DNA from: Acidithiobacillus sp. HP-2
Lineage (GTDB): Bacteria; Pseudomonadota; Gammaproteobacteria; Acidithiobacillales; Acidithiobacillaceae
Length of the DNA stretch: 37,107 bases
Assembly (NCBI RefSeq): GCF_015100155.1
Contig: NZ_JACKZA010000022.1
Coordinates: 1-37,107 of the forward strand
Direction of reading: 5' to 3'
Shown here: piece by piece, positions 1 through 7,324 of the stretch
Layout of the letters: each line of letters starts with the position of its first letter
Numbering within the stretch: the first letter of the stretch is position 1
Made by a program: the position numbers and the translations under genes
Notes under the pieces: generated by a model
The model's input: only the letters and a program-made list of their open reading frames with translations
Database searches by the model: none
What the model was told of the DNA's origin: nothing

Positions 1-101
1 CCCCTGAAGGGCCGTGGAAGACCACCACGTTGATAGGCTCCATGTGGAAGCGCAGTAATGCGTGCAGCTAAGGAGTACTAATCGCCCGTGCGGCTTGACC
101 A
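1..101 (+). rRNA. 23S rRNA, 3' end (partial)
   Basis: The first hundred bases match the 3' end of bacterial 23S rRNA, including the stretch GGAGTACTAATCGCCCGTG followed by the conserved GGCTTGACC terminus. Only the last part of the gene is inside the window. The exact 3' end is set to within a few bases by comparison with E. coli, which ends in GGCTTAACCTT. It is followed 77 bases later by 5S rRNA, so this is the distal end of an rRNA operon read on the plus strand. Confidence 0.93.
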
Positions 102-143
102 TATATCACCCAAGCATCCAATAAACCTTCCCTTCTGATACAC

Positions 144-162
144 CCTGAGACAAAATCTCAGG
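144..162 (+). other. Stem-loop in 23S-5S spacer
   Basis: A perfect 7-bp stem (CCTGAGA / TCTCAGG) with a 5-base loop lies in the spacer between 23S and 5S rRNA. Such stems can help rRNA processing or folding; that role is inference. There is no tRNA in the spacer. Confidence 0.4.
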
Positions 163-178
163 CAGACCAGTTTAAACT

Positions 179-297
179 TGTCTGGCGGCCATAGCGCAGT
201 GGAACCACCCCTTCCCATCCCGAACAGGACCGTGAAACACTGCAGCGCCTATGATAGTTGAGGGCCTCCCTCCGCGAAAGTCGGTCACCGCCAGACA
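179..297 (+). rRNA. rrf: 5S rRNA
   Basis: The sequence follows the 5S rRNA pattern closely. The ends pair (TGTCTGGC at 179-186 with GCCAGACA at 290-297) to make helix I, and the interior carries the conserved GGCCATAGCGCAGTGGAACC and CCATCCCGAACAGGACCGTG segments. Length is about 119 nt, usual for a bacterial 5S. It is co-transcribed with the 23S gene and followed immediately by a strong terminator. Ends are uncertain by one or two bases. Confidence 0.95.
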
Positions 298-305
298 CCT
301 ATACC

Positions 306-342
306 TTAGCCCTGCTTCTTTTTGAAGCAGGGCTAATTTTTT
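306..342 (+). terminator. rRNA operon terminator
   Basis: A perfect 13-bp stem (TTAGCCCTGCTTC at 306-318 with its complement at 324-336) and a 5-T loop are followed by six Ts at 337-342. This is a textbook Rho-independent terminator 9 bases after 5S rRNA. The minus-strand flavoprotein gene converges on it from the other side; the reverse strand has no U-tract, so termination there would be weaker. Confidence 0.92.
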
Positions 343-361
343 GTCAGAATGCCCTTTGGGG

Positions 362-1546
362 TCATGCGTCATTGCCCGCTGCGGAGCCGGATGCCCAGGC
401 CCACTGAAAATTGTATCCCCCCAACCAGCCAGTCACATCCACAACCTCCCCAATAAAATAAAGTCCGGTGACGATTCTGGATTCCATGGTGCTGGAGGAA
501 AGTTCGGCAGTATCTATACCGCCGAGGGTTACCTCAGCTTTACGATACCCCTCTGTACCACTCGGAAGAATGGACCATTGCTGCAACTTTTGGGCAATAG
601 AAGCCAATTCCAGGTCTGGGTAATTACCCAGAGGCTGATTGTGCCAATAAAGATCGCACATGGTTTGGGCAAGACGGTTGGGCAGTATTTCGGACAGCAC
701 ACTTTTCAAGAAGGATTGCGGTTTTTGCATTTTTAGTTGGCATAAATACGCATAAACATCCAGTTCTGGCAGCAAATCAATCTCAAGAGCTTTACCTTCC
801 TGCCAGAAGGATGAGATCTGCAAAATGGCCGGGCCACTGAGGCCGCGATGGGTGAACAATAACCCGGCACGAAAATGCTGCTTGTTGAAACGGGTTTCTG
901 CAGAACTTAAAGACACTCCGGCAAGGCCACTTAATGGTTCATGAGCACGGCCAGTCAAAGTGAGCGGCACCAATCCCGGTCGGGTATTTTGTAGGTTATG
1001 ACCAAACTGTCGCCCCAATTGATAGCCGAAACCACTGGCTCCCAGGCTGGGAATGGACAGTCCGCCGGTGGCTATGACCAGGGATTCCGCACTGAAATCT
1101 CCCTGATTGCTTTTGATATGAAAAATACCTTTCTCTTTTTTGCAGGAAATTATGTTGCACTGCTTGTGGATATCCACATTGGCTGCTTGGCACTCTCCAG
1201 CAAGCATGGCCACAATCTGTTTGGAGGATCCATCACAAAAGAGCTGTCCGGCTTCTTTTTCATGATAGGCGATCTGGTGTTTTTCAACCAGTTCGATGAA
1301 ATTTTCCGGGGTATAGCGAGCCAAAGCAGACTTGGCAAAATGTCTGTTTGTGCTGAGATAGTTGGCAGCACTTACGGACAGGTTGGTAAAATTACAATGG
1401 CCACCGCCAGACATCAGAATTTTTTTGCCGATACGATTGGCATGATCCACAAGAATGACTTTGCGGCCACGCTGTCCCGCTGTAATTGCGCACATCAATC
1501 CGGCGGCACCAGCACCAATGATGAATACCTCTGTATGCTCTGACAT
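362..1546 (-). CDS. HI0933-family flavoprotein (NAD(P)/FAD-dependent oxidoreductase)
   Basis: This 394-residue protein belongs to the HI0933/YhiN flavoprotein family, whose physiological substrate is not firmly known. The N-terminus carries the FAD Rossmann motif GAGAAGL (residues 11-17), then the family signature KKILMSGGGHCNFTN. The C-terminus has GEVVDVTGWLGGYNFQWAWA, which closes the FAD site in this family. Length is normal for the family. The ATG at 1546 puts the Rossmann motif close to the N-terminus as usual; the ribosome site is weak (AAGGA about 15 bases upstream). The gene converges with the rRNA operon and is divergent from the nitroreductase gene, so it is probably monocistronic. 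I infer a cytosolic redox enzyme and cannot name its reaction. Confidence 0.88.
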   Translation of the reverse strand: MSEHTEVFIIGAGAAGLMCAITAGQRGRKVILVDHANRIGKKILMSGGGHCNFTNLSVSAANYLSTNRHFAKSALARYTPENFIELVEKHQIAYHEKEAGQLFCDGSSKQIVAMLAGECQAANVDIHKQCNIISCKKEKGIFHIKSNQGDFSAESLVIATGGLSIPSLGASGFGYQLGRQFGHNLQNTRPGLVPLTLTGRAHEPLSGLAGVSLSSAETRFNKQHFRAGLLFTHRGLSGPAILQISSFWQEGKALEIDLLPELDVYAYLCQLKMQKPQSFLKSVLSEILPNRLAQTMCDLYWHNQPLGNYPDLELASIAQKLQQWSILPSGTEGYRKAEVTLGGIDTAELSSSTMESRIVTGLYFIGEVVDVTGWLGGYNFQWAWASGSAAGNDA

Positions 1547-1576
1547 GATCGTTTGTGGAGTCCTTCAATCGGAAGG

Positions 1577-1606
1577 TTGACAATACCAACCGGTCGGTTC
1601 TAGATT
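1577..1606 (+). promoter_or_regulatory. Predicted promoter of nitroreductase with inverted repeat in spacer
   Basis: TTGACA (1577-1582) is separated by 18 bases from TAGATT (1601-1606). The spacer contains an inverted repeat, AACCG-GT-CGGTT (1588-1599), placed where an operator would sit. The start codon of the nitroreductase follows about 38 bases after the -10. Promoter call is by consensus; operator function is inference. Confidence 0.5.
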
Positions 1607-1643
1607 GTGATGAGTTATTTTATAACATCAAAGAGGTGAGTAT

Positions 1644-2243
1644 ATGGATGTCATTACCGCAGTCCAGCAACGTCGTGCAACGAAGTCCTTTGATCCGCAT
1701 CATCAGATGTCTGCCGAAACCAAAAGAACGCTTCTGGAGCACGCTTCTTTAGCGCCCAGTGCCTACAACATTCAGCACTGGCGGATTGTGGATGTGCAGG
1801 ATCCGCAGCTGCGTGCGGCCATTCGTGAACAAGCCTGGGGTCAGGCACAGGTCACCGATGCATCGGCGCTCTTTGTTTTATGTGCAGATCTGGAGGCCTG
1901 GCAGGAAGATCCGCAACGGTACTGGGCGACTTCTCCGCAGCCGGTCCAGGATTTTTTATTGCCGAAACTGGATGAATACTATCGCGGAAAGCCGGAAATT
2001 GCGCGGGATGAAGCCATGCGTACCCTGGGTATTTTTGGAATGACGCTGATGTTGTTGGCCCAGGATCTTGGTTATGATTCCTGTCCGATGGATGGTTTTG
2101 ATTTTGACGCCGTGGCGGAACTCATTCATTTGCCCGAACATTATGCAATCGGATACATGATTGCCGTGGGGAAAGGGACCGAAAATGCCTGGGAAAGAAA
2201 TCGGGTTGATATCCAGTCACTGGTAAAAACAGATCATTTTTAG
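1644..2243 (+). CDS. Nitroreductase-family protein
   Basis: The 199-residue protein has the N-terminal pattern of FMN-dependent nitroreductases: AVQQRRATKSFDP (residues 6-18), where the Arg pair binds FMN phosphate, then LAPSAYNIQHWR (36-47), the variant of the family SxxNxQPWR motif. The C-terminal part has the usual GYDSCPMDGFD segment that lines the flavin pocket. Members reduce nitro compounds, quinones or related electrophiles with NAD(P)H and act as dimers in the cytosol. AGAGGTG lies 7 bases before the ATG and fixes the start. It has its own predicted promoter, and 74 bases separate it from the next gene. The physiological substrate cannot be told from sequence. Confidence 0.88.
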   Translation: MDVITAVQQRRATKSFDPHHQMSAETKRTLLEHASLAPSAYNIQHWRIVDVQDPQLRAAIREQAWGQAQVTDASALFVLCADLEAWQEDPQRYWATSPQPVQDFLLPKLDEYYRGKPEIARDEAMRTLGIFGMTLMLLAQDLGYDSCPMDGFDFDAVAELIHLPEHYAIGYMIAVGKGTENAWERNRVDIQSLVKTDHF

Positions 2244-2264
2244 TGATCCAAGGGGCTAAAGTAC

Positions 2265-2304
2265 TATAATCCAGTTCCAGTTGATACGGGCAGGATTATC
2301 CTGC
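2265..2304 (+). promoter_or_regulatory. Possible -10 box and palindrome before DUF2892 gene
   Basis: A perfect TATAAT (2265-2270) without a clear -35 precedes a hyphenated palindrome, GCAGGAT-T-ATCCTGC (2290-2304), that ends two bases before the ribosome site of the small membrane protein gene. It could be an operator or a short leader hairpin. This is inference from position and symmetry only. Confidence 0.35.
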
Positions 2305-2317
2305 AGGAGAGAGGGCA

Positions 2318-2524
2318 ATGCCAGTCAATGAAGGAAGCGTGGATCGTCTGGTCCGGGTGATTGTGGGCTTGGTGATTATTGTGGTTCTCGCAGTATTCTT
2401 GCACGGTGAAAACAAATGGTGGGCGGTGCTTGGGTTGGTGCCGCTGATTACTGGAATCACTGGTTTTTGTGGGTTGTATACATTGCTGGGTATCAAAACC
2501 TGCCCGGCAAAAAAGCATTCCTGA
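2318..2524 (+). CDS. DUF2892 (YgaP-like) small inner membrane protein
   Basis: This 68-residue protein matches the DUF2892 pattern: an N-terminal NEGSVDRLVRVIVGL segment, a hydrophobic helix (about residues 12-28), a short loop with WWAVLGLVPLITGITGFC, and a C-terminal LYTLLGIKTC. It should span the inner membrane twice. Homologous domains are fused to rhodanese in YgaP, suggesting a link with sulfur chemistry, but for stand-alone proteins no function is established. The conserved Cys residues near the end of helix 2 and in GIKTC are visible. AGGAGAG lies about 8 bases before the ATG. A hairpin terminator follows, so it is likely transcribed alone or with the nitroreductase. Confidence 0.8.
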   Translation: MPVNEGSVDRLVRVIVGLVIIVVLAVFLHGENKWWAVLGLVPLITGITGFCGLYTLLGIKTCPAKKHS

Positions 2525-2572
2525 GATCAGGGTGTATCCTCCTTAGCTCAGTATAAGGTTTAGTGAAAACAG

Positions 2573-2600
2573 AAGGCACGGTCGTCCCGTGCCTTTGGTT
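2573..2600 (+). terminator. Terminator-like hairpin after DUF2892 gene
   Basis: A perfect 9-bp stem (AAGGCACGG at 2573-2581 with CCGTGCCTT at 2587-2595) has a 5-base loop and is followed by a short T-rich tail (TGGTTT). The tail is weak, so strength is uncertain. Its downstream arm covers the upstream GTG and TTG candidates of the following MFS gene, which argues that translation of that gene starts further down. Confidence 0.6.
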
Positions 2601-2624
2601 TATCAGGCATGGCAAGGAAAAACA

Positions 2625-3824
2625 TTGCTGCATAAAAGACGACTGATTTTTATCCTGGGCATGTTAAGTGCCTTTGGCCCGATGTCTATTGATATGTACC
2701 TTCCCAGTCTGCCGACTCTGTCCCGTTATTTTACAGCGCCACATCTGGCAGTGCAGTTGACCCTGGCGAGTTTTTTTGTGGGACTTTCTCTGGGGCAGCT
2801 GTTTTTTGGGACGCTTTCGGATCGTTTTGGACGCCGCCGACCTCTGTTGCTGGGACTGATAATGTATGTGCTGACTTCGGCTGGCTGTGCTTTATCTCCC
2901 TCTATCGGGGTGCTGATCGGTCTACGTTTTGTGCAGGGGCTGGGAGCATGCGCAGGTCTGGTGATTTCCCGGGCCGTGGTGCGTGATCTGTTTACCGCCA
3001 AGGAAGCGCCACATATTTTTGCCGCCATGATTCTGGTGATGGGCCTTGCTCCTATTATTGCGCCGTTGATGGGTGGGTACTTGCTGGTCTGGTTGGGATG
3101 GCAGAGTATTTTCTGGTTTTTGACGGTATTCGGGTTGCTTATTTTTGGGCTGGTTTACCTGGGCTTGCGCGAAAGTCATCAGCCCACAACGGAACATTCC
3201 CTGGAGGTAAGCCAGGTTTTGCGGCGTTACCATGCGCTCTTGCAGGACAGGCGTTTTATGGCTTTTTCTTTGGTTTATGCCATGTGCTACGGCGGCATGT
3301 TTGCGTATATTGCCGGATCGCCCTTTGTGTTTATTGATCTTTATAAGGTCCCGGCCAACAGTTTTGGCTGGATATTCGGTGCCAATGCCTTGGGTCTGGT
3401 AGTAATGTCACAACTCAACCGAATCCTGCATCGGCGCTACACAGCGGAAGGAATCCTCCAGACGGTGGTGATCATTCAGTTGCTGACGGGTATCGTCTTG
3501 TTTGTCATTGGTTATTATCCAGAAATCAGCATGTTTGTCATTATGCTGCCGCTGTTCGTCTATGTAGCGAGCATTGGTCTGGTCGGCCCCAATGCCACGG
3601 CACTGGCCATGGCCGGGCAAGGCGCTCATGCGGGCGGTGCCTCAGCACTGCTCGGAGCCATGCAGTTCACGGCTGCATCTGTTTCTGCCATGGTTATTGG
3701 CAGTATGGTCATGCACAGTGCGTTTCCATTGGGCATTACCATTTTGGGGTGTGCTGCTGTTGCGGTGGTCGGTTTGCGCTACGCCCGCAAGCTGCAAGAT
3801 CCCGCCCTGCTCATGAAAAGCTGA
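2625..3824 (+). CDS. MFS transporter, Bcr/CflA drug-resistance type
   Basis: The protein has about 12 hydrophobic segments and the features of the Bcr/CflA subfamily of proton-coupled drug exporters: GPMSIDMYLPSLPTLSRYF in the first helix and loop, and the loop 2-3 motif GTLSDRFGRRRPLLLG. Helix 5 has the antiporter motif region GLAPIIAPLMGGYL. I chose TTG at 2625 (399 aa), because AAGGA lies 6 bases upstream; the in-frame GTG at 2589 lies inside the preceding terminator stem and has no ribosome site. The length suits the family (about 400 aa). Substrates cannot be predicted; members export bicyclomycin, chloramphenicol or sulfur metabolites such as cysteine. The gene ends 9 bases before the end of a convergent small gene. 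Confidence 0.88.
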   Translation: MLHKRRLIFILGMLSAFGPMSIDMYLPSLPTLSRYFTAPHLAVQLTLASFFVGLSLGQLFFGTLSDRFGRRRPLLLGLIMYVLTSAGCALSPSIGVLIGLRFVQGLGACAGLVISRAVVRDLFTAKEAPHIFAAMILVMGLAPIIAPLMGGYLLVWLGWQSIFWFLTVFGLLIFGLVYLGLRESHQPTTEHSLEVSQVLRRYHALLQDRRFMAFSLVYAMCYGGMFAYIAGSPFVFIDLYKVPANSFGWIFGANALGLVVMSQLNRILHRRYTAEGILQTVVIIQLLTGIVLFVIGYYPEISMFVIMLPLFVYVASIGLVGPNATALAMAGQGAHAGGASALLGAMQFTAASVSAMVIGSMVMHSAFPLGITILGCAAVAVVGLRYARKLQDPALLMKS

Positions 3825-3833
3825 CTGGACTTT

Positions 3834-4139
3834 TTAGCAGGAACCCGGCCGGCATAACCATGCGTCACTAACCTGACCATTGGCATCAAGACGCACATGC
3901 GCCTGTCCCTGTTGTCGCAGACGCTGATCTCCAGCAGCTCCAAAGGGGACCAGTTCTTCAAAATCAAACTGACAAAGCACAATCACTTCATTGCCCACAT
4001 GCTCGGGAAGACTGCAGTGACACTGTGCACCCTCCCTGAGAGCTACTCCGCCCATGCTGGTGAAGCTGGCCAGCAGTTGTTTTTGTTCCAGATAGTCCAA
4101 TATGCCCGACTGGACGACGGGGGCTTCCCAAATATTCAT
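3834..4139 (-). CDS. Hypothetical protein (101 aa)
   Basis: I do not recognise this family. The predicted 101-residue protein is soluble, with no signal peptide or membrane segment. It starts MNIWEAPVVQSGILDYLEQ and has three or four Cys (two in QCHCSLPEH, one in LCQFDFEE, one at the C-terminus). The ATG at 4139 is supported by GAGGAG 8 bases upstream; an in-frame TTG at 4154 overlaps that ribosome site and is not used. The gene is divergent from the nuo operon and convergent with the MFS gene. The last part could fold as a small beta-rich domain, but this is a guess. Coding status rests on the ribosome site and on the compact fit between neighbours. Confidence 0.6.
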   Translation of the reverse strand: MNIWEAPVVQSGILDYLEQKQLLASFTSMGGVALREGAQCHCSLPEHVGNEVIVLCQFDFEELVPFGAAGDQRLRQQGQAHVRLDANGQVSDAWLCRPGSC

Positions 4140-4212
4140 TAGAGGGCTCCTCAAATGCGCTACAAATGATGGTCTATACTATACAGCGTAGTTCAATGAT
4201 GACATTGTGTGC

Positions 4213-4236
4213 TGCCGTGCCGTGCCGTGCCGTGCC
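4213..4236 (+). repeat. Pentanucleotide tandem repeat (TGCCG x 4.8)
   Basis: Four full copies of TGCCG plus a partial fifth lie in the intergenic region, 64 bases before the nuoA start codon. The 160-base gap between the divergent hypothetical gene and nuoA must hold the nuo promoter; a TATACT at 4175-4180 is a possible -10 but no good -35 is visible. The repeat may therefore lie in the 5' untranslated leader. Confidence 0.85.
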
Positions 4237-4299
4237 TGGATTCTGGAAAGGGGGCTTTTTGTATTTTCCGACAAAAATCGCACTTTGGGGGAATCGGCA

Positions 4300-4659
4300 A
4301 TGATGGCGAGTCCTGCCCTGATAGTTGGGATTTTTGCCGCTGCAGTGTTGCTGGTATTGATGATTATTCTCTGGATATCGGGTCTGCTCGGCGGACAACA
4401 CCCCAATCGCAATAAAAACATTCCTTTTGAAAGTGGGCTGGGAGCCAACACCAGTACGCATCCGCGAACCCCCGTTGCTTTTTATCTTCTGGCCGTTTCC
4501 TTTCTGGTGTTTGAGCTGGAAGCCGCTTTTCTTTTTGCCTGGGCAGTGGCTTTTCATGCCCTGGGCTGGGGACCGGTTGTGGCTGGACTGGCTTTTATGG
4601 TGATCCTGGGTCTGGGCTTGTTTTATGAGTGGCGTATGGGAGGTTTGCAATGGCATTAG
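4300..4659 (+). CDS. nuoA: NADH-quinone oxidoreductase subunit A
   Basis: NuoA is a small three-helix membrane subunit at the joint between the arms of complex I, next to the quinone site. The 119-residue protein has the conserved loop [20 protein letters not shown] between helices 1 and 2, and helix 2 has [11 protein letters not shown], with Glu in place of the usual Asp followed by the conserved Glu. Start: ATG 4300 has GGGGGA 7 bases upstream; an in-frame ATG at 4207 would run through the pentanucleotide repeat and gives an N-terminus not seen in the family. It is first in the nuo operon; its last 10 bases overlap nuoB. Confidence 0.95.
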   Translation: MMASPALIVGIFAAAVLLVLMIILWISGLLGGQHPNRNKNIPFESGLGANTSTHPRTPVAFYLLAVSFLVFELEAAFLFAWAVAFHALGWGPVVAGLAFMVILGLGLFYEWRMGGLQWH

Positions 4660-5150
4660 CTCCGGGTCCCTTGTCTTTGCTGGTGGGCAAATTTGAAGAA
4701 ATACTGGCTTGGAGTCGGGCAGGTTCTCTCTGGCCCCTGAATTTTGGTACTTCCTGCTGTTTTATTGAAATGGTGGCTGCCGTGACGCCCCGCCATGATT
4801 TGTCGCGATTTGGTGCCGAGGTGCTGCGTGGCTCGCCCCGGCAGTCGGATGTGCTGATCACTTCAGGGACGATTTTCGTGAAAATGGCGCCCATGATTCT
4901 GGAGATATATGAACAAATGCTGGAGCCCAAATGGGTAATTTCCATGGGCTCCTGTTCCAATTCCGGAGGCATGTATGATGTCTACAGCGTGGTCCAGGGT
5001 ATTGATCGACTGCTGCCCGTAGATATTTATGTGCCGGGTTGTCCACCCCGTCCGGAAGCCCTGATGGACGGTTTGTTATTGTTGCAGCAGAAAATCCGGC
5101 GTAATCCTCCCCGGATATTTCAGCGGGAGCTGACCCATGCTTCTGGCTGA
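4650..5150 (+). CDS. nuoB: NADH-quinone oxidoreductase subunit B (N2 cluster subunit)
   Basis: NuoB carries the [4Fe-4S] cluster N2, the last electron carrier before quinone. The 166-residue protein shows all four ligands: the tandem Cys36-Cys37 in [12 protein letters not shown], Cys102 in [12 protein letters not shown] and Cys131 in [15 protein letters not shown]. The ATG at 4650 has GGGAGG six bases upstream; an earlier start at 4629 has none. It overlaps nuoA by 10 bases and nuoCD by 14, so translation of the three is probably coupled. No transmembrane segment; it sits in the peripheral arm facing the cytoplasm. Confidence 0.96.
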   Translation: MALAPGPLSLLVGKFEEILAWSRAGSLWPLNFGTSCCFIEMVAAVTPRHDLSRFGAEVLRGSPRQSDVLITSGTIFVKMAPMILEIYEQMLEPKWVISMGSCSNSGGMYDVYSVVQGIDRLLPVDIYVPGCPPRPEALMDGLLLLQQKIRRNPPRIFQRELTHASG

Positions 5151-6837
5151 GATGCTGCAAAAGCACTTTGCTGCGAGTCCGGTTACCGATGGGCGGGATG
5201 GCTGGCCGGATTTTCTGCTGCCTGAAGAGCAGTTGCTGCCGGCCATGCAATTCCTGCATGAACAAATGCAACCGTCTTTTCCGATGTTGCTGGATTTGAC
5301 GGCCGTGGATGAAGGACCACAGGGTGCCTCAGAGGCTGCACAATATACCTTGACCTATCATCTGCACGGACTGGAGGGTTGTGGTGCCCTGCGTTTGCGG
5401 GTGACACACGCCGACGCCGAGCTTCCGGTACCGTCGATAACCGGTATTTTTGCCAATGCCAATTGGTATGAACGGGAAGTGTACGATCTGTTTGGTCTAA
5501 AGTTCAGTGGTCATCCGGATTTGCGGCGCATTTTACTCCCGCCCCTCTGGGAAGGGCACCCGCTGCGAAAAAGCGAAGCCATCCGTGCCACAGAGCGCCC
5601 CGCCTATCGTTTGAGTAAAACCGATTTGCAGGAAGCACTCAAAGCCTACAGCGACGAGGTGTCAGCTCCGGAATCCGGGCAGACGGTACTGAATGTTGGC
5701 CCACATCATCCCGGAACCCACGGAATTTTGCGCTTTGTACTGAAAATTTCCGGGGAAAAAATTGCCAGCGTGGACCCCGATATTGGTTATCACCATCGGG
5801 GTGTGGAAAAAATAGCCGAAGGACATACGTTCCATAATTTTATTCCCTATACCGACCGGGTGGATTATCTGGGGGGAATCCTGGGTGAGTTTCCCTATGT
5901 CCGTGCGGTGGAGATGCTGGCGGATTTGCAATTGCCGGATCGTGCCGAAGGTATCCGGACCTTGTTGGCGGAAATCTGCCGGATATCTTCCCATTTGGTG
6001 TGGCTGGGCAGCTATGGAAATGATCTCGGCACCATGGGACCGGCATTTTATGCGTTTCGGGATAGGGCGTTGTTGCTCGATCTGATCGAAAAATATACCG
6101 GCGGGCGCCTGCACCCACAGTTTTTTCGGATTGGTGGAGTAGCGGCTGACTTGCCGGAGGACTGGCGCGCTGATCTGCTGCAAGTCCTCCAGAAAGTGGA
6201 GTCGGGTTTGCGGGATACGGAGACGCTCACCGTAGGGAATCCCATTTTCCGTGCCCGCACTCAGGGGATTGGGGTGTTGTCAGCGGCGCAGGCGGAAAAG
6301 TGGGGCGCATCGGGTATTGTCTTGCGCAGTACGGGCAAAGCCTGGGATATGCGCAAAGCAGCACCCTACGGGCTATACGATGCTCTTGATTTTGAGGTAC
6401 CGACCTCCACTGATGGGGATGCTTTAGCCAGAACCCAACTGCATATTGATGAGATTCGCGAAAGTATCGGGATGCTTCGTCAGCTCGCCGACAAAATGCC
6501 GGATGGTGCGACTCTGGCTGCTGACGCCCGGTATGCCCTGCCACCCAAAGACCATACCTTGCGGGATATTGAAACGCTGATTCATCATTTCGAGCAGATG
6601 GCGGGCGAAATTGGTCCTCCTGCAGGACAGGTACTGAGCATCACCGAGTCAGCGCGCGGCATGCTCGCCTATTACATTGTGGCTGACGGTAGCGCCCACC
6701 CATACCGGCTAAGGGTACGGACTCCTTCCTTCCCCCACGTCCAGCTGATTACCGAACTGGGGCGCGATACGGCCCTCCCCGATTTTATTGCCACGATTGG
6801 ATCCATAGATTATGTCCTCGCCGACCTCGATCGTTGA
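5137..6837 (+). CDS. nuoCD: NADH-quinone oxidoreductase fused subunits C and D
   Basis: This 566-residue protein joins the 30-kDa (NuoC) and 49-kDa (NuoD) subunits, as in E. coli. The NuoC part (about 1-150) ends in the signature [21 protein letters not shown] and EGHPLRKS. After a linker, NuoD begins near residue 184 with [16 protein letters not shown], containing the His of the quinone-binding loop, followed by [11 protein letters not shown] and TDRVDYLGG. It ends in [17 protein letters not shown], the usual SxDxVxGEVDR region. The domain forms the roof of the quinone chamber with NuoB. The start (ATG 5137) has GGGAGC upstream and overlaps nuoB; the end overlaps nuoE by 26 bases. The NuoC part is shorter than in many species, and the linker is about 30 residues. 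Confidence 0.95.
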   Translation: MLLAEMLQKHFAASPVTDGRDGWPDFLLPEEQLLPAMQFLHEQMQPSFPMLLDLTAVDEGPQGASEAAQYTLTYHLHGLEGCGALRLRVTHADAELPVPSITGIFANANWYEREVYDLFGLKFSGHPDLRRILLPPLWEGHPLRKSEAIRATERPAYRLSKTDLQEALKAYSDEVSAPESGQTVLNVGPHHPGTHGILRFVLKISGEKIASVDPDIGYHHRGVEKIAEGHTFHNFIPYTDRVDYLGGILGEFPYVRAVEMLADLQLPDRAEGIRTLLAEICRISSHLVWLGSYGNDLGTMGPAFYAFRDRALLLDLIEKYTGGRLHPQFFRIGGVAADLPEDWRADLLQVLQKVESGLRDTETLTVGNPIFRARTQGIGVLSAAQAEKWGASGIVLRSTGKAWDMRKAAPYGLYDALDFEVPTSTDGDALARTQLHIDEIRESIGMLRQLADKMPDGATLAADARYALPPKDHTLRDIETLIHHFEQMAGEIGPPAGQVLSITESARGMLAYYIVADGSAHPYRLRVRTPSFPHVQLITELGRDTALPDFIATIGSIDYVLADLDR

Positions 6838-7324
6838 CTTGAATGATGCATCGCTTCTCGCCAGGTTGCAGGATCTGGTGGCGGCGTCACCGGTTCCGGA
6901 AGCTGCCATCAGTGAAGTCCTGCAGGTCCTGCAAAAGGCCCGAGGCTACATTGACGGGGATGCATTGCGTCTGGCAGCGTCTTTGACCGGGTTGAGTCCG
7001 GTCAGGGTCGAAGAGCTCTGCACCTTTTACAGTCTGGTGTTGCGTGAACCGGTGGGCACCCATGTTCTGCGCATCTGTGACAGCATCGCCTGCCATATGG
7101 CCGGAGCTCAGGATATCCTGACTCAAGCCCGCCAGCATTCGGGCGTGGATCTCGGTGAGGTCAGTCGCAGTGGCAAGCTGACGGTGATACCGCATGTCTG
7201 CATTGGCCTCTGTGATCGGGCCCCCGCCCTGATGGTGGATGATCAGGCGCTGGGTCCGGTGGATACCCAGACATTGACCCGGCTTTTGGCACAACTGGAG
7301 GCGGATATATGGAAGCCATCCTGA
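6812..7324 (+). CDS. nuoE: NADH-quinone oxidoreductase subunit E ([2Fe-2S] N1a)
   Basis: NuoE is the 24-kDa thioredoxin-like subunit that carries cluster N1a next to the FMN of NuoF. The 170-residue protein has a helical N-terminal half (EVLQVLQKARGYIDGDALR, VEELCTFYSLVLREPVG) and the ligand pattern C-x4-C (Cys89, Cys94 in ICDSIACHMAG) and C-x3-C (Cys130, Cys134 in HVCIGLCDRAPAL). All four ligands are present. ATG 6812 lies inside the end of nuoCD and has only a weak ribosome site, so translation may depend on coupling to nuoCD. It overlaps nuoF by 16 bases. Confidence 0.95.
   Translation: MSSPTSIVDLNDASLLARLQDLVAASPVPEAAISEVLQVLQKARGYIDGDALRLAASLTGLSPVRVEELCTFYSLVLREPVGTHVLRICDSIACHMAGAQDILTQARQHSGVDLGEVSRSGKLTVIPHVCIGLCDRAPALMVDDQALGPVDTQTLTRLLAQLEADIWKPS

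Noticed and set aside
102-361. tRNA gene in the 23S-5S spacer or after 5S
   Set aside because: No cloverleaf or TTCGA-type T-loop sequence was seen between 102 and 178 or between 298 and 361.
4207-4299. Upstream ATG for nuoA at 4207
   Set aside because: The extra 31 residues would be encoded by the pentanucleotide repeat (CRAVPCRAW), lack a ribosome site and do not match NuoA; ATG 4300 has a good one.
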